From NCBI GenBank assembly GCA_016873935.1, contig VGVT01000014.1, positions 1 through 58,721 on the forward strand: a stretch of 58,721 bases of DNA. Reading direction: 5' to 3'. The notes beneath the pieces are model-generated. The model saw only the letters and a program-made list of their open reading frames with translations. It ran no database searches and was not told the DNA's origin. Positions 48,576-57,792 of this stretch are shown here, one piece after another (the stretch's first letter is position 1; each line of letters begins with the position of its first letter). The position numbers and the translations under genes are program-made. The stretch is from Betaproteobacteria bacterium. Its GTDB lineage: Bacteria; Pseudomonadota; Gammaproteobacteria; Burkholderiales; Thiobacillaceae.

Positions 48576-48878
48576 TCAACTGAGCAAATCGGCCGACAGG
48601 AGCTTATTCCCCAGCAGGTACACCCGCCCCGCCTGGCGGTCGTCGCCGACGCTGGAATATTCGAAGCTGTATTCCCGGTAGACGCGGGCGCGCATGTCGG
48701 GGTCGCGGCGCAGGGCCATCTTGCGCAGGGCGACGGTGTCGTCGAGGAACTGCACGCCAGCCTGTTCGCAGACGCGGCGGGCGGCTTGCAGGGCGAGTTC
48801 GCACTTTTGCAGGCCGTCCCACCAGAAGGCGCCGAGGCCGGCCAGGCCGGCGAGCAGCAGCCCCTCGGTCGGGTTCAT
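48576..48878 (-). CDS. DUF3301 family small membrane protein
   Basis: A 100-aa protein. One N-terminal hydrophobic segment (GLLLAGLAGLGAFWWDGLQ) is followed by a conserved region with LALQAARRVCEQAGVQFLDD and MRARVYREYSFEYSSVGDDR, typical of DUF3301, whose function is unknown. ATG 48878 overlaps the rhlE stop by one base (TAATG), indicating coupling. Confidence 0.8.
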   Translation of the reverse strand: MNPTEGLLLAGLAGLGAFWWDGLQKCELALQAARRVCEQAGVQFLDDTVALRKMALRRDPDMRARVYREYSFEYSSVGDDRQAGRVYLLGNKLLSADLLS

Positions 48879-50206
48879 TACTGGCCGCTGGGAGGAGCGG
48901 GCTCGGCCGGGCGGGCAGGCGGCATCAGCAGGGCGCACACCGGTTCGGCGCGGCGGCGGCCGCTGCGCGCCGGGGCCATGGGCGCATCGTTGCCGGGGAC
49001 GACGGCGGGAGCGGCGACGTGGACCGGCGCCGGCTCGGGCAGGGGAACGGGCTTCAGGTCGCGTTTGATGAAACGTTCGATACCGGCCAGCAGCCGTTCC
49101 TCCTCGTGCGAGACCAGGGAGACGGCGAGGCCGGAGGCGCCGGCGCGGCCGGTGCGGCCGATGCGGTGGACGTAATCCTCCGGCGAATAAGGCAGCTCGA
49201 AGTTCACCACGCAGGGCAGTTCGACGATGTCCAGACCGCGCGCGGCGATGTCGGTGGCCACCAGCAGTCGCATCTTGCCCTGCTTGAAGCCGTCGAGGGC
49301 GGCGAGCCGCTCCAACTGGGCCTTGTCGCCGTGAATGGTGGCGGCTTGGATGCCGCGCTTGAGCAGGCGCCGGCCGAGCTTGTCGGCGGCGATCTTGGTG
49401 CGGGTGAAGACCAGGGCCTGGCTGATATCGCGGGCCTTGATCACCTGGACCAGGGCGTCCAGCTTGTCGTCTTCCTTGACCTTGTGCACCACCTGCTCGA
49501 CGGTCTCGGCGGCGGTGTTGCGGCGGGCCACTTCCACCTTGAGCGGGTTCTGCAGGAAGCTTTTCGCCAGGCCGACGATGTTGTCGTCGAAGGTGGCGGA
49601 GAACAGCAGGGTCTGGCGCTTGCTCGGCAGCAGGTTGAGGATGCGCTTGAGGTCGGGCAGGAAGCCCATGTCGAGCATGCGGTCGGCCTCGTCCAGCACC
49701 AGGAACTGCACGTTGGCCAGGTGCACCACTTTGCTGCCGGCGTGGTCGAGCAGGCGGCCGGGGGTGGCCACCAGGATTTCGACACCGGCCTTGAGGTCGG
49801 CTTCCTGCGGTTTCATGTCGACGCCGCCGAACACCACGGTGCTGCGCAGCGGCAGATTCTTGTTGTAGGTCACCACGCTCTCGTGCACCTGGATGGCGAG
49901 TTCGCGGGTGGGCGCCAGCACCAGGGCGCGCACCGGGTGGCGCGCGGGGGAGGCGCTGGCGTTGGCGTGCGGGATCATCTTCTGCAGCAACGGCAGGGCG
50001 AAGGCGGCGGTCTTGCCGGTGCCGGTCTGGGCCTGGGCCATGAGGTCGCGGCCCGAGAGCACCAGGGGGATGGCCTGCTTCTGGATGGGGGTGGGGGTCT
50101 TGTAGCCCATTCCATCCAGGGCCGCGAGGATTTTCGCGTCCAGCCCCAGGTCGGCGAAGGTGGTGGCCGCTTCGAGGGCGGGTGCGTGTTCAGTGCCGAC
50201 TTCCAT
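48878..50206 (-). CDS. rhlE: DEAD-box RNA helicase (RhlE-like)
   Basis: A 442-aa RNA helicase. Q motif TFADLGLDAKILAALDGMGYKTPTPIQ split around GYKTPTPIQ; motif I AQTGTGKT, motif II DEAD, motif III SAT, motif VI HRIGRTGRAG. The C-terminal ~60 residues are proline/alanine-rich and basic, as in RhlE. ATG 50206 overlaps the stop of the upstream MBL gene (TGATG); the longer frame upstream is a shadow of that gene. Confidence 0.94.
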   Translation of the reverse strand: MEVGTEHAPALEAATTFADLGLDAKILAALDGMGYKTPTPIQKQAIPLVLSGRDLMAQAQTGTGKTAAFALPLLQKMIPHANASASPARHPVRALVLAPTRELAIQVHESVVTYNKNLPLRSTVVFGGVDMKPQEADLKAGVEILVATPGRLLDHAGSKVVHLANVQFLVLDEADRMLDMGFLPDLKRILNLLPSKRQTLLFSATFDDNIVGLAKSFLQNPLKVEVARRNTAAETVEQVVHKVKEDDKLDALVQVIKARDISQALVFTRTKIAADKLGRRLLKRGIQAATIHGDKAQLERLAALDGFKQGKMRLLVATDIAARGLDIVELPCVVNFELPYSPEDYVHRIGRTGRAGASGLAVSLVSHEEERLLAGIERFIKRDLKPVPLPEPAPVHVAAPAVVPGNDAPMAPARSGRRRAEPVCALLMPPARPAEPAPPSGQ

Positions 50207-50967
50207 CAGAGTTCCCGCCAATCCAGTCCGGTTTCCTGATCGGCGACGCCGATCCAGTGTGCTTCGCAACCCAGGGCCTCGGCGAGCGCCATGCGCGCCA
50301 GCTCCGGGCTGTTGTTCTCCTCGGACAGGTGGGCCGCCACCACGTGCCTGAGGCTGGGGCCGGCCACCCGCGCCAGCAGCGCGGCGGCGGCGTTGTCGAG
50401 GTGGCCGTAGCGGCCGAGGATGCGCCGCTTGAGGGCGGCCGGGTAGCTTCCGGCCTCCAGTTTCGCCACGTCGTGATTGCATTCCAGCGCCAGGCCGTCG
50501 CAGCCCTCCAACACCTGTTCCATGTGCGAAGTGACATGGCCGGCATCGGTGAGCAGGCCGAAGCGGCGGGCACCGTCGGTGAAGACGAACTGGACCGGTT
50601 CCCGTGCGTCGTGCGGCACCGGATAGGGGGTGATTTCCAGATCGCCCAGGGCGAAGGAGCGATGCCCTTCCAGGATGCGGGGCGAAGCGGGGGCATCGCC
50701 CAGCGCTTCCAGCATGGCGTGGCTGCCATGCGAAAGCCAGACCGGACAACGCGCGGCCTGGGCCACCTTGGCGGCGCCGCGGCCATGATCGCTGTGCTCG
50801 TGGGTGATGAGGATGGCGGCCAGGCTGTCCACGTCAACGCCCAGCCGGCTCATGCGGCGGCCGGTTTCGCGGATGCCGAAGCCGCAGTCCACCAGGATGC
50901 GGGTGTCTCCGGCTTCCACCAACCAGGCATTGCCCTTGCTGCCGCTGCCGAGACATCCGAAGCGCAT
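50206..50967 (-). CDS. MBL-fold metallo-hydrolase (YycJ/WalJ-like)
   Basis: A 253-aa metallo-beta-lactamase-fold protein. Start RFGCLGSGSKGNAWLVEAGD and the metal-binding motif THEHSDHGRG (HxHxDH) are typical of the YycJ/VicX group; further metal ligands include D of DAGHVTSH and the C-terminal HLSEENNS histidine. Probably a phosphodiesterase or nuclease. ATG 50967, four bases after the bamC stop. Confidence 0.9.
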   Translation of the reverse strand: MRFGCLGSGSKGNAWLVEAGDTRILVDCGFGIRETGRRMSRLGVDVDSLAAILITHEHSDHGRGAAKVAQAARCPVWLSHGSHAMLEALGDAPASPRILEGHRSFALGDLEITPYPVPHDAREPVQFVFTDGARRFGLLTDAGHVTSHMEQVLEGCDGLALECNHDVAKLEAGSYPAALKRRILGRYGHLDNAAAALLARVAGPSLRHVVAAHLSEENNSPELARMALAEALGCEAHWIGVADQETGLDWREL

Positions 50968-50971
50968 CCGT

Positions 50972-52096
50972 TTACTTGAGCTGTTCGAACAACAGGGTGG
51001 CGATGCGGGTGCCGGTGGCGTTGGCGGCCGGCGCTCCGTCGTCCTGATACACGCCTAGGCTGGTCTGGGTGTCGCCGCCCTGGACCCGCACCTGATAGCG
51101 CGCAGCCTTGGCCTTGGGATCATCCGAGCGCCAGAACGCCAGCTTCGACAACAGGCCCTTGTCCTTGACACCGGCCTCCGGGTCGGCATAACGCACGTAG
51201 TAGACGCCGCCGGCGCGGTCGCGGTCCTCGACGACGAAGCCGATGCGGTCCAGGGCCAGGCCGACGCGGCGCCAGGCCCGATCGAAGGATTCCGGCAACT
51301 GCAGGCCCGGCGCTTTGCCGCCGCCCTGAACCATCACGGCCTGGGGCGGTTGCGCCTGCGCGGCGAGCATGGTCTTGGCCTGCGCCTCCTCGACACCGAA
51401 GCGCACCATGAGGCGGCGCAGCATCTCGGCCTCCAGTTCCGGATCGGCGGCGCGCGGCTGCCAGACGGTCTTGCCCTGGCCCTGATCGCCCCCCCCCACG
51501 GTACCCTGGTAGACCTCGTACATGCCACGGTGACTGAGATAGATCTCGGTACGCTGATCCGCGGTACTTTCCAGGCGGGTGCGGAACTTGTCGCGCTCGG
51601 CCGTGGAATAGAGACCGTCGATGACCTTGCCGAGCAGGGTGCGCAAGGCATCCTGGGGAATCTTGGCGCGGTTTTCCGCCCAGTCGGTTTCCATGATGCC
51701 GGCGTCGGGAATTTCCAGGCTGATGATGAAGCCCATTTCCTGCCAGAAATCCTTCACCACCGGCCACACCTCTTTGGCCGGCATCTTCACCACCAGCCAG
51801 CGCTGGGTGCCGTCGCGCTCCATGGTGACATTGTCCACCTTGGGCAGCAGGGGCTGCGCCGCGCCGGCCTGCGGCTTGCCGGCGCGCTCGCGGTCGTAAG
51901 CCGAGAAGGTGGCGCTGCCCTTGGCGTTGCTGTCCGGCACCGCAAAGCGGTTGTCGCCCGAGGGCATGACCAAGTCCGGCGGCGCTTCCAGGCTGGGCAG
52001 GGCACCGGCGGATTTGTAATCGATCTTCTTGTCCTCCAGCACGCTGCAGCCGGTCGCGGCCAGGGCAAGGACGATCAGCGGGACGGCATGGCGCAT
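50972..52096 (-). CDS. bamC: Outer membrane protein assembly factor BamC (NlpB)
   Basis: A 374-aa lipoprotein of the BAM complex. ATG 52096 (MRHAVPL) leads to a signal peptide with lipobox AATGC and the characteristic unstructured N-terminal part binding BamD (KIDYKSAGALPSLEAPPDL). Two helix-grip domains follow (WPVVKDFWQEMGFIISLE and DRAWRRVGLALDRIGFVVED). Directly downstream of dapA, the conserved order also seen in E. coli. Confidence 0.93.
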   Translation of the reverse strand: MRHAVPLIVLALAATGCSVLEDKKIDYKSAGALPSLEAPPDLVMPSGDNRFAVPDSNAKGSATFSAYDRERAGKPQAGAAQPLLPKVDNVTMERDGTQRWLVVKMPAKEVWPVVKDFWQEMGFIISLEIPDAGIMETDWAENRAKIPQDALRTLLGKVIDGLYSTAERDKFRTRLESTADQRTEIYLSHRGMYEVYQGTVGGGDQGQGKTVWQPRAADPELEAEMLRRLMVRFGVEEAQAKTMLAAQAQPPQAVMVQGGGKAPGLQLPESFDRAWRRVGLALDRIGFVVEDRDRAGGVYYVRYADPEAGVKDKGLLSKLAFWRSDDPKAKAARYQVRVQGGDTQTSLGVYQDDGAPAANATGTRIATLLFEQLK

Positions 52097-52107
52097 GGGT
52101 GATGACC

Positions 52108-52983
52108 TCACAGGCAACCCGCCTCCCGCATCACGGCACGCAGGGTGTCGTGATGGGCAGCGGACAGGGGGACCAGGGGCAGGCGGATGCCGGGCTGGAT
52201 GCGCTCCATCTCGGCGAGCGCCCACTTGACGGGAATGGGGTTGGCTTCCACGAACAGTTTCTGATGCAGGCCCAGCAGTCGGTAATTGATCTCGCGCGCC
52301 CGTGCCAGGTTCCCGGCCATGGCCGCCACGCTCATTTCGTGCATGAGGGCGGGCGCCACATTGGCGGTAACGGAAATGACGCCCTTGCCGCCCAGCAGCA
52401 TGAGCACCATGCCGCTGGCGTCGTCGCCGCTGTACACGGCGAAATCAGCAGGCGCCCGCTTGATGAGGTCGGAACCCCGCTCGATGTTGCCGGTGGCGTC
52501 CTTGATGCCGATGATGCCGGGCACGCCGGCCAGACGCAGGACGGTATCGTTGCCGATGTCGGAGGCGGTGCGGCCCGGCACGTTGTAGAGGACCATGGGT
52601 AGTTCCACCGCCTCGGCAATGGCCTTGAAGTGCCGGTAGAGCCCCTCCTGGGTGGGCTTGTTGTAATAGGGCGCGACCGACAGGCCGGCGGTGGCGCCGG
52701 CCTGCTTCGCGCATTCGGTTAGTTCGATGGCCTCCGACGTCGAGTTGGCGCCGGTGCCCGCGATGACGGGCACACGGCCGGCGGCCTGTTCCACTGCGAC
52801 GCGGATCAGCAGGCAGTGTTCCTCGGTGTTCACCGTCGGTGACTCGCCGGTGGTGCCGACGATGACCAGACCGTCGGTGCCCTGCCCGATGTGCCAGTCG
52901 ATGAGCGTGCGGAAGGCGGGCAAATCCAGGCTGCCATCGGGCAGCATGGGGGTAACGAGTGCTACGAGACTGCCGGTGATCAT
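52108..52983 (-). CDS. dapA: 4-hydroxy-tetrahydrodipicolinate synthase
   Basis: A 291-aa lysine/meso-DAP pathway enzyme condensing pyruvate with aspartate semialdehyde. Signatures: [14 protein letters not shown], the catalytic tyrosine in [10 protein letters not shown] and the Schiff-base lysine in [15 protein letters not shown] 52983. Supplies peptidoglycan precursor; upstream of bamC. Confidence 0.98.
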   Translation of the reverse strand: MITGSLVALVTPMLPDGSLDLPAFRTLIDWHIGQGTDGLVIVGTTGESPTVNTEEHCLLIRVAVEQAAGRVPVIAGTGANSTSEAIELTECAKQAGATAGLSVAPYYNKPTQEGLYRHFKAIAEAVELPMVLYNVPGRTASDIGNDTVLRLAGVPGIIGIKDATGNIERGSDLIKRAPADFAVYSGDDASGMVLMLLGGKGVISVTANVAPALMHEMSVAAMAGNLARAREINYRLLGLHQKLFVEANPIPVKWALAEMERIQPGIRLPLVPLSAAHHDTLRAVMREAGCL

Positions 52984-53046
52984 GGTGAAGGCGTGGCTGT
53001 TTAAAAAAACTGATTTTACCCGAAACTCGGCGAGGCCATTCCCACC

Positions 53047-53547
53047 TCAGGGCTTGCGCGCGCACAAGCGCTGCAGGCAGCGCCGCTGCTCCGGTTCCTC
53101 GACGTCCTCGTAGGCAAGCACGCGCAGTCGGCCATGTACGGTTTCCAGCAACTCGCCCGGCAACAACAGATGCAGCGGATTGCGTGGGCGGCCATATTTC
53201 GCTTGGCCCAGGGCAAAGGTTTCGTAGATCAGCAGGCCTCCCGTCTCCAGGCTGTCGATGAGCACGTCGAACAGGGGCCGGTGCAGATAATTCGTGACCA
53301 CGACGCCACCGAAGCGGCGGCCCGGGTAAGGCCAGGGGCCGTTCTCCAGATCCGCTTGCAGCCAGTCGATGCCGGGCGTGCCGCGCATTGGCCCGATCAG
53401 GCCGAGGTCGATGTCCACCGCCGCAACCGGATGGCCTAGCGCGCCCAGATAGCCGGCGTGACGGCCGTTGCCGCAGGCCAGGTCGAGGACGGAACGCCCG
53501 GCCGGGATGAGACCGGCCCAGCGCGCCACCCAGGCGGAGGGATTCAT
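53047..53547 (-). CDS. Class I SAM-dependent methyltransferase
   Basis: A 166-aa small methyltransferase. Motif I is VLDLACGNGRHAGYLG; then AVDIDLGLI, WLQADLENGPWP and TNYLHRPLFDVLIDSL, as in TehB-like or UbiE-like short enzymes. The substrate is unknown. ATG 53547 overlaps the fliR stop (ATGA), so it is translated from the flagellar transcript. Confidence 0.88.
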   Translation of the reverse strand: MNPSAWVARWAGLIPAGRSVLDLACGNGRHAGYLGALGHPVAAVDIDLGLIGPMRGTPGIDWLQADLENGPWPYPGRRFGGVVVTNYLHRPLFDVLIDSLETGGLLIYETFALGQAKYGRPRNPLHLLLPGELLETVHGRLRVLAYEDVEEPEQRRCLQRLCARKP

Positions 53548-54329
53548 CGCCCCGCCACCCCGAACATGGCGGCAGCGCCCACCTGCATAGCCTTGAGCCA
53601 GAGCTGTTCGAGCAGCCCCGGCAGATAGGCGAGAGTGAAATACAGCACCACGAAACCGGCGCCCAGGGTGAGAGGGAAGCCGATGGCGAAGATGTTCAGC
53701 TGCGGCGAGGCACGGGTCATCATGCCGATGGCGAGATTGGTGGCGAGGAGGGCAGCGGTGATCGGCAGCGCGATATGCAGGGCCGTGCTGAACAGTGCCG
53801 CGGCCCAGTTCGCCACCATGGCGAAACCGGCGCCGCTCAGGCTGGCCGACACGGGAATGTCGTAGAAACTCTGCACCAGGGCGCCGATGACCAAATGGTG
53901 GCCGTTCAAGGCGAACAGAACGAGGGCGCTGGTGAGCACCAGGAACTGGGCGATCACCGGGGTCTGCGCGCCGTTCACGGGGTCGAATAGTGTGGCGAAG
54001 GACAGGCCCATCTGCAGGCCGATGAACTGGCCGGCCAGTTCGACCGCGGCAAAGATGATGCGCAGAGTGAATCCCAGGGCGGCGCCGATGGCGATCTGCT
54101 GCAACAGGACCAGGATGCCGTCGGCGGACATCAGCACCACCGGCTCGACGGGAGGCAGGACCGGAACGATGGCCACGGCAAGGGCCACGCCCAGTATCAG
54201 CCGCACCCGCGCCGGCGCGGAGCGGTTGCCGAGCAGTGGATCGAAGGACAACCAGGCGAGAATGCGCACCAGGGGAAACAGAAACAGCGTCAGCATGCCC
54301 TCCAGGTCTACGGACGACAGGGTGAGCAT
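53544..54329 (-). CDS. fliR: Flagellar export apparatus protein FliR
   Basis: A 261-aa membrane protein with about six helices, part of the FliPQR export gate of the flagellar type III secretion system. Typical RILAWLSFDPLLGNRSAPARVR, ALGFTLRIIFAAVELAGQFI and QMGLSFATLFDPVNG. ATG 54329, four bases after the fliQ stop. Confidence 0.96.
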   Translation of the reverse strand: MLTLSSVDLEGMLTLFLFPLVRILAWLSFDPLLGNRSAPARVRLILGVALAVAIVPVLPPVEPVVLMSADGILVLLQQIAIGAALGFTLRIIFAAVELAGQFIGLQMGLSFATLFDPVNGAQTPVIAQFLVLTSALVLFALNGHHLVIGALVQSFYDIPVSASLSGAGFAMVANWAAALFSTALHIALPITAALLATNLAIGMMTRASPQLNIFAIGFPLTLGAGFVVLYFTLAYLPGLLEQLWLKAMQVGAAAMFGVAGR

Positions 54330-54333
54330 GAAC

Positions 54334-54603
54334 TCAGCCCACTAGAGTGGGAATGCTACCTAGCAGCCTGACCACGTAGTCCACCAGCAGTTGCAGTGCC
54401 CAGGGACCGGTGATGACCAGCACGATGAACATGAGGACGAGCTTGGGGATGAAGGTCAGCGTCATCTCATTGATCTGCGTCGCCGCCTGGAAGATGGACA
54501 CCAGCAGGCCCATGCCGAGGGAGGCCAGCAAGGCCGGCCCGGCCACCAGCATGGCAATTTCGAGTGCCTGGCGCATGAGGGCGATGACGGTGTCCGGCGT
54601 CAT
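54334..54603 (-). CDS. fliQ: Flagellar export apparatus protein FliQ
   Basis: An 89-aa two-helix membrane protein of the FliPQR gate. MTPDTVIALMRQALEIAMLV, GLLVSIFQAATQINEMTL and FIPKLVLMFIVLVITGPW are the family stretches. ATG 54603 overlaps the fliP stop (54600); the track-length upstream extension is excluded by family length. Confidence 0.97.
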   Translation of the reverse strand: MTPDTVIALMRQALEIAMLVAGPALLASLGMGLLVSIFQAATQINEMTLTFIPKLVLMFIVLVITGPWALQLLVDYVVRLLGSIPTLVG

Positions 54604-55334
54604 AGGTGGAAAGTCTGCACAAGGGAGGCGATGAGCAGGTTCCAACCGTCCGCCATGACGAACAGCATGATCTTGAAGGGCAGCGAGACCAGCATGGGCG
54701 AAAGCATCATCATGCCCATGGACATGAGCACGCTGGCCACCACCATGTCGATGATGAGGAAGGGGATGAAGACGATGAAGCCGATCTGGAAAGCCGTTTT
54801 CAGTTCACTGATGACATAGGCGGGGACCAGCACGCGCAGGGGGGTTTCCTCCGGCGTGTTCAGCGGCGGCACCTTGGCCAGGCGCACGAACAGGGCCAGA
54901 TCCTCCTGGCGCGTCTGCTTCAGCATGAAATCCTTGAGCGGACGGGAACCCAGGTCGGCCGCCTGGACCAGGCTGATCTTGTCTTCCGAAAAGGGCTTCC
55001 AGGCCGTCTCGTGAATTTTGTCGAAGACCGGGGCCATGATGAAAAAGGTCAGGAACAGCGACAGGCCGACGATCACCTGGTTGGGCGGCGAGTTCATGGT
55101 GCCCATGGCCTGGCGCAGCAGGGCGAGGACGATGACGATGCGCGTGAAGGCGGTCATCATCAGTAACAGCGCCGGCAGGAAGGTCAGCGCCGTGAGCAGC
55201 AGCAGGGTTTCGATGCTGAGCGTGTAATTGGTGGCGCCCCCCGCCCCCGGCGAGCTGGAGAAGGCGGGAATGCCCGGCGCCGCCCAGGCGAGAACTGGGA
55301 AGAACAGGAAGAGGAGTGCTAGGGCGCGCGCCAT
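54600..55334 (-). CDS. fliP: Flagellar export apparatus protein FliP
   Basis: A 244-aa membrane protein with a cleavable signal peptide (LLFLFFPVLAWAAP) and four helices. Family motifs: LLTALTFLPALLLMMTAFTR, LRQAMGTMNSPPNQVIVGLS and IPFLIIDMVVASVLMSMGMM. ATG 55334. Forms the core of the export pore with FliQ and FliR. Confidence 0.98.
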   Translation of the reverse strand: MARALALLFLFFPVLAWAAPGIPAFSSSPGAGGATNYTLSIETLLLLTALTFLPALLLMMTAFTRIVIVLALLRQAMGTMNSPPNQVIVGLSLFLTFFIMAPVFDKIHETAWKPFSEDKISLVQAADLGSRPLKDFMLKQTRQEDLALFVRLAKVPPLNTPEETPLRVLVPAYVISELKTAFQIGFIVFIPFLIIDMVVASVLMSMGMMMLSPMLVSLPFKIMLFVMADGWNLLIASLVQTFHL

Positions 55335-55390
55335 GATGCGCGGATTCTAACGGACTTAGTGCCGACCCATGCCGGGTCAAGCCGACTTCG

Positions 55391-55807
55391 TCAGGGCTGG
55401 CGCTTGGAAATCAGTTCCTTCAGCTTGTCGGCGAAGCCGGGCATCGGATTTTGCGGGGACGGCACGAAGCCCTCCGGTCTCGGCAGGGTATGCAAGGTAT
55501 TGACCTGACCACCGCCAACACCGAGCAACAGCCAGGTTTCGCCCACCTCCACCACGACCAGGCGCTCGCGCGGGCCCAGCATGACGCCACCGACCACCTT
55601 AACCGCGCCCTGGGCGCCGGTCTGTCCGGGGGAAAAGCGGCGCAGGAACCAGAAAAAAACCGCCAGCGTGGCGAGCACGATGAGCAGGCCGACCAGTCCC
55701 TGGAACAGGGCGCCGCCCGTCGAGACTGGCGGAGTCGGCTCCGCGCCCCAGGCCGGGAGAGCCAGGGCAAGACCTGCGAGGAAACCGGATAGACCGGGAA
55801 GCCTCAT
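55391..55807 (-). CDS. fliO: Flagellar biosynthesis protein FliO
   Basis: A 138-aa protein with an N-terminal signal-like segment and a transmembrane helix (~38-56, LVGLLIVLATLAVFFWFLRRF) and a cytoplasmic part with VVGGVMLGPRERLVVVEVGE, typical of FliO, the chaperone-like factor for FliP assembly. ATG 55807 overlaps the fliN stop (ATGA). Confidence 0.93.
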   Translation of the reverse strand: MRLPGLSGFLAGLALALPAWGAEPTPPVSTGGALFQGLVGLLIVLATLAVFFWFLRRFSPGQTGAQGAVKVVGGVMLGPRERLVVVEVGETWLLLGVGGGQVNTLHTLPRPEGFVPSPQNPMPGFADKLKELISKRQP

Positions 55808-56286
55808 CGATTGATGCGGCGCAGCCGCTCGGCGGGACTGATGATGTCGGTCAGGCGGATGCCGAACTTGTCGTTGACCACCACCACCTCACCCTGAGCG
55901 ATCAGGCAGCCGTTCACCAGCACGTCCATGGGCTGGCCGGCGAGGCCGTCCAGTTCCACCACCGAGCCCTGCGCCAATTGCAGCAGGTTGCGGATGGCAA
56001 TCTTGGTGCGGCCCAGTTCGACGTTGAGCTGCACGGGAATGTCGAGGATCAGGTCGAGGTTGTTGGCCGCCGGCTGCACGGCATCCGGGGAGAGGCTCTG
56101 AAAGATCTGCGCCGCCTGAGGCTGCGTTTCGGCGCCGGCCTTGTCCGCCTGTTCCTGCTCGGCCAGGGCGGCGGCCCAGTCGTCTCCACCACCCCCGGCG
56201 GCCGGGGTGGTGTTCTCCTGTTCGGCCAGGGCGGCGGCCCAGTCGTCGGCGGAGATGTCGTCCTGCTGTTGCGCGTCTTCGCTCAT
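55804..56286 (-). CDS. fliN: Flagellar motor switch protein FliN
   Basis: A 160-aa C-ring protein. The C-terminal SpoA domain (~80-160) contains IPVQLNVELGRTKIAIRNLL, GSVVELDGLAGQPMDVLVNG and IAQGEVVVVNDKFGIRL. The N-terminal part carries a duplicated DDWAAALAEQE motif. ATG 56286 (6 bp from GGGAG) is preferred to the ATG three bases earlier; it overlaps the fliM stop. Confidence 0.96.
   Translation of the reverse strand: MSEDAQQQDDISADDWAAALAEQENTTPAAGGGGDDWAAALAEQEQADKAGAETQPQAAQIFQSLSPDAVQPAANNLDLILDIPVQLNVELGRTKIAIRNLLQLAQGSVVELDGLAGQPMDVLVNGCLIAQGEVVVVNDKFGIRLTDIISPAERLRRINR
56153..56247. repeat. Internal direct duplication in fliN
   Basis: A 32-bp direct repeat with one mismatch (56153-56184 and 56216-56247) encodes the motif DDWAAALAEQE twice in the N-terminal region of FliN. 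The copies are 63 bp apart, so the reading frame is kept. Confidence 0.85.
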
Positions 56287-57281
56287 CATAGGCTCCCGGC
56301 ACAGGACATCTGATCCTGACCCTGCAGGACCTGCTCCACTTTCAAGGCCAGTTGTCCACTACGCTGACCATACTGACAGCGGAAAAGGGGCACACCGTCG
56401 ACGTGCGCAACCACGGCATCCGGCACTTCCAGTGAAATCACGTCGCCGACCTTGAGATCGACGATTTGTCGCAGGGTGACCGAAGTATGTCCCAGGTTCG
56501 CCACCAGTTCCACCTCCGCGTCCTGCACCTGCAGCCGCATTTGCGAAATCCAGCGTTCGTCGGCCTCCGCGCGATCGGCCTGCATCGTGCTGGTGAGCTG
56601 GTCGCGGATCGGTTCGATCATGCTGTAGGGAATGCAGACATGGAAATCTCCGCCGCCAGAGCCCAGTTCGATGTTGAAGGTGTTCACCACCACCACTTCC
56701 GTCGGCGTGGCAATGTTGGCGAACTGGGTGTTCATTTCCGAACGCACGTATTCGAAGCGGATGGGAAAGATCGCTTCCCAGGCCTTGCGCATTTCTTCGA
56801 ACACCACTTCCAGCATCTTCTTGATGATGCGCTGCTCGGTGGGCGTGAAGTCGCGCCCCTCGACGCGCATGTGGTAGCGGCCGTCGCCGCCGAACAGGTT
56901 GTCGATGACCAGGAACACCAGATTCGGATCGAACACGAACAGCGCGGTGCCGCGCAGCGGGTTCATGTGCACCATGTTCAGGTTGGTGGGCACCACCAGG
57001 TTGCGCACGAATTCGCTGTATTTGATGACAGTCACCGGCCCCACCGAGATTTCCGCGGTGCGGCGGATAAGGTTGAACAGGCCGATGCGGAAGTTGCGGG
57101 CGAAGCGTTCGTTGATGATTTCCAGCGTGGGCATGCGCCCGCGCACGATGCGTTCCTGGCGGCCGATGTCGTAGACGCGGACATCCCCCCCGGCCTCCTC
57201 GGCCGTGGATTCCTCGGATTCCCCGGTCACGCCCCTGAGCAGGGCGTCGACCTCTTCCTGGGAAAGGATGTCGTCGGCCAC
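56286..57281 (-). CDS. fliM: Flagellar motor switch protein FliM
   Basis: A 331-aa C-ring protein. N-terminal CheY-P binding peptide DDILSQEEVDALL, CheC-like middle domain (INERFARNFRIGLFNLIRR, LFVFDPNLVFLVIDNLFGGDG) and C-terminal SpoA domain (LRQIVDLKVGDVISLEVPD). Start GTG 57281. The CheY-binding peptide is intact, implying chemotactic switching control. Confidence 0.97.
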   Translation of the reverse strand: MADDILSQEEVDALLRGVTGESEESTAEEAGGDVRVYDIGRQERIVRGRMPTLEIINERFARNFRIGLFNLIRRTAEISVGPVTVIKYSEFVRNLVVPTNLNMVHMNPLRGTALFVFDPNLVFLVIDNLFGGDGRYHMRVEGRDFTPTEQRIIKKMLEVVFEEMRKAWEAIFPIRFEYVRSEMNTQFANIATPTEVVVVNTFNIELGSGGGDFHVCIPYSMIEPIRDQLTSTMQADRAEADERWISQMRLQVQDAEVELVANLGHTSVTLRQIVDLKVGDVISLEVPDAVVAHVDGVPLFRCQYGQRSGQLALKVEQVLQGQDQMSCAGSL

Positions 57282-57291
57282 GTTGTTCCAG

Positions 57292-57792
57292 TCAGCCCTG
57301 GATGATGAAGGAAGCGAACAACACTTTCTTGACCCCCTCCGCCTCGTTTTCGACCTTCAGCACGGCATTCACCGCCTGGGCGATCTCCGCGGCCAGCGCA
57401 TCCTTGCCTTCCTGCTGGGTCAACTCGTCGGTGGTCTTGCCTGACAACAGGCGGATCAAGGCATCGCGCACCTCGGGCATGCGCTGCTTGATCTTCGCCT
57501 GGACCTCGGCATTCCCAAGCATAAGCTGGATGTCGGTCTGCAGGTAGCTTTGCTGATCCGACAGGTTGACGGCAAAGGTCTCCAGGCGCTCGTACACCGG
57601 TGGAGTCTTGTCTTCCACTTCCGCCTCGGCCACCTCGGCCTGTTCCGCATCCGGCTGCGACAGCATCAGGTAGGCGGCGACACCGCCGCCCAGCACGAGC
57701 ACCGCCACCACCGCCAGGATGAGGATCAGCTTGCCCTTTTTCTTGGGTACTTGCGCTTCCGCTTCCGCAGCCGGCGCTTCCTCTTTCGCCAC
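57292..57792 (-). CDS. fliL: Flagellar basal body-associated protein FliL
   Basis: A 166-aa single-pass membrane protein. Basic KKKGK precedes the helix LILILAVVAVLVLGGGVAAYLML (~22-44), then an acidic linker and the FliL domain with VNLSDQQSYLQTDIQLML and MPEVRDALIRLLSGKTTDEL, ending in KVLFASFIIQG. Start is GTG 57792 behind GGGGG. It supports stator function around the motor. Confidence 0.95.
   Translation of the reverse strand: MAKEEAPAAEAEAQVPKKKGKLILILAVVAVLVLGGGVAAYLMLSQPDAEQAEVAEAEVEDKTPPVYERLETFAVNLSDQQSYLQTDIQLMLGNAEVQAKIKQRMPEVRDALIRLLSGKTTDELTQQEGKDALAAEIAQAVNAVLKVENEAEGVKKVLFASFIIQG

Noticed and set aside
50207-50749. Extended start for the DEAD-box helicase
   Set aside because: The extra frame is antisense-like low-complexity sequence overlapping the MBL gene; the family start matches ATG 50206.
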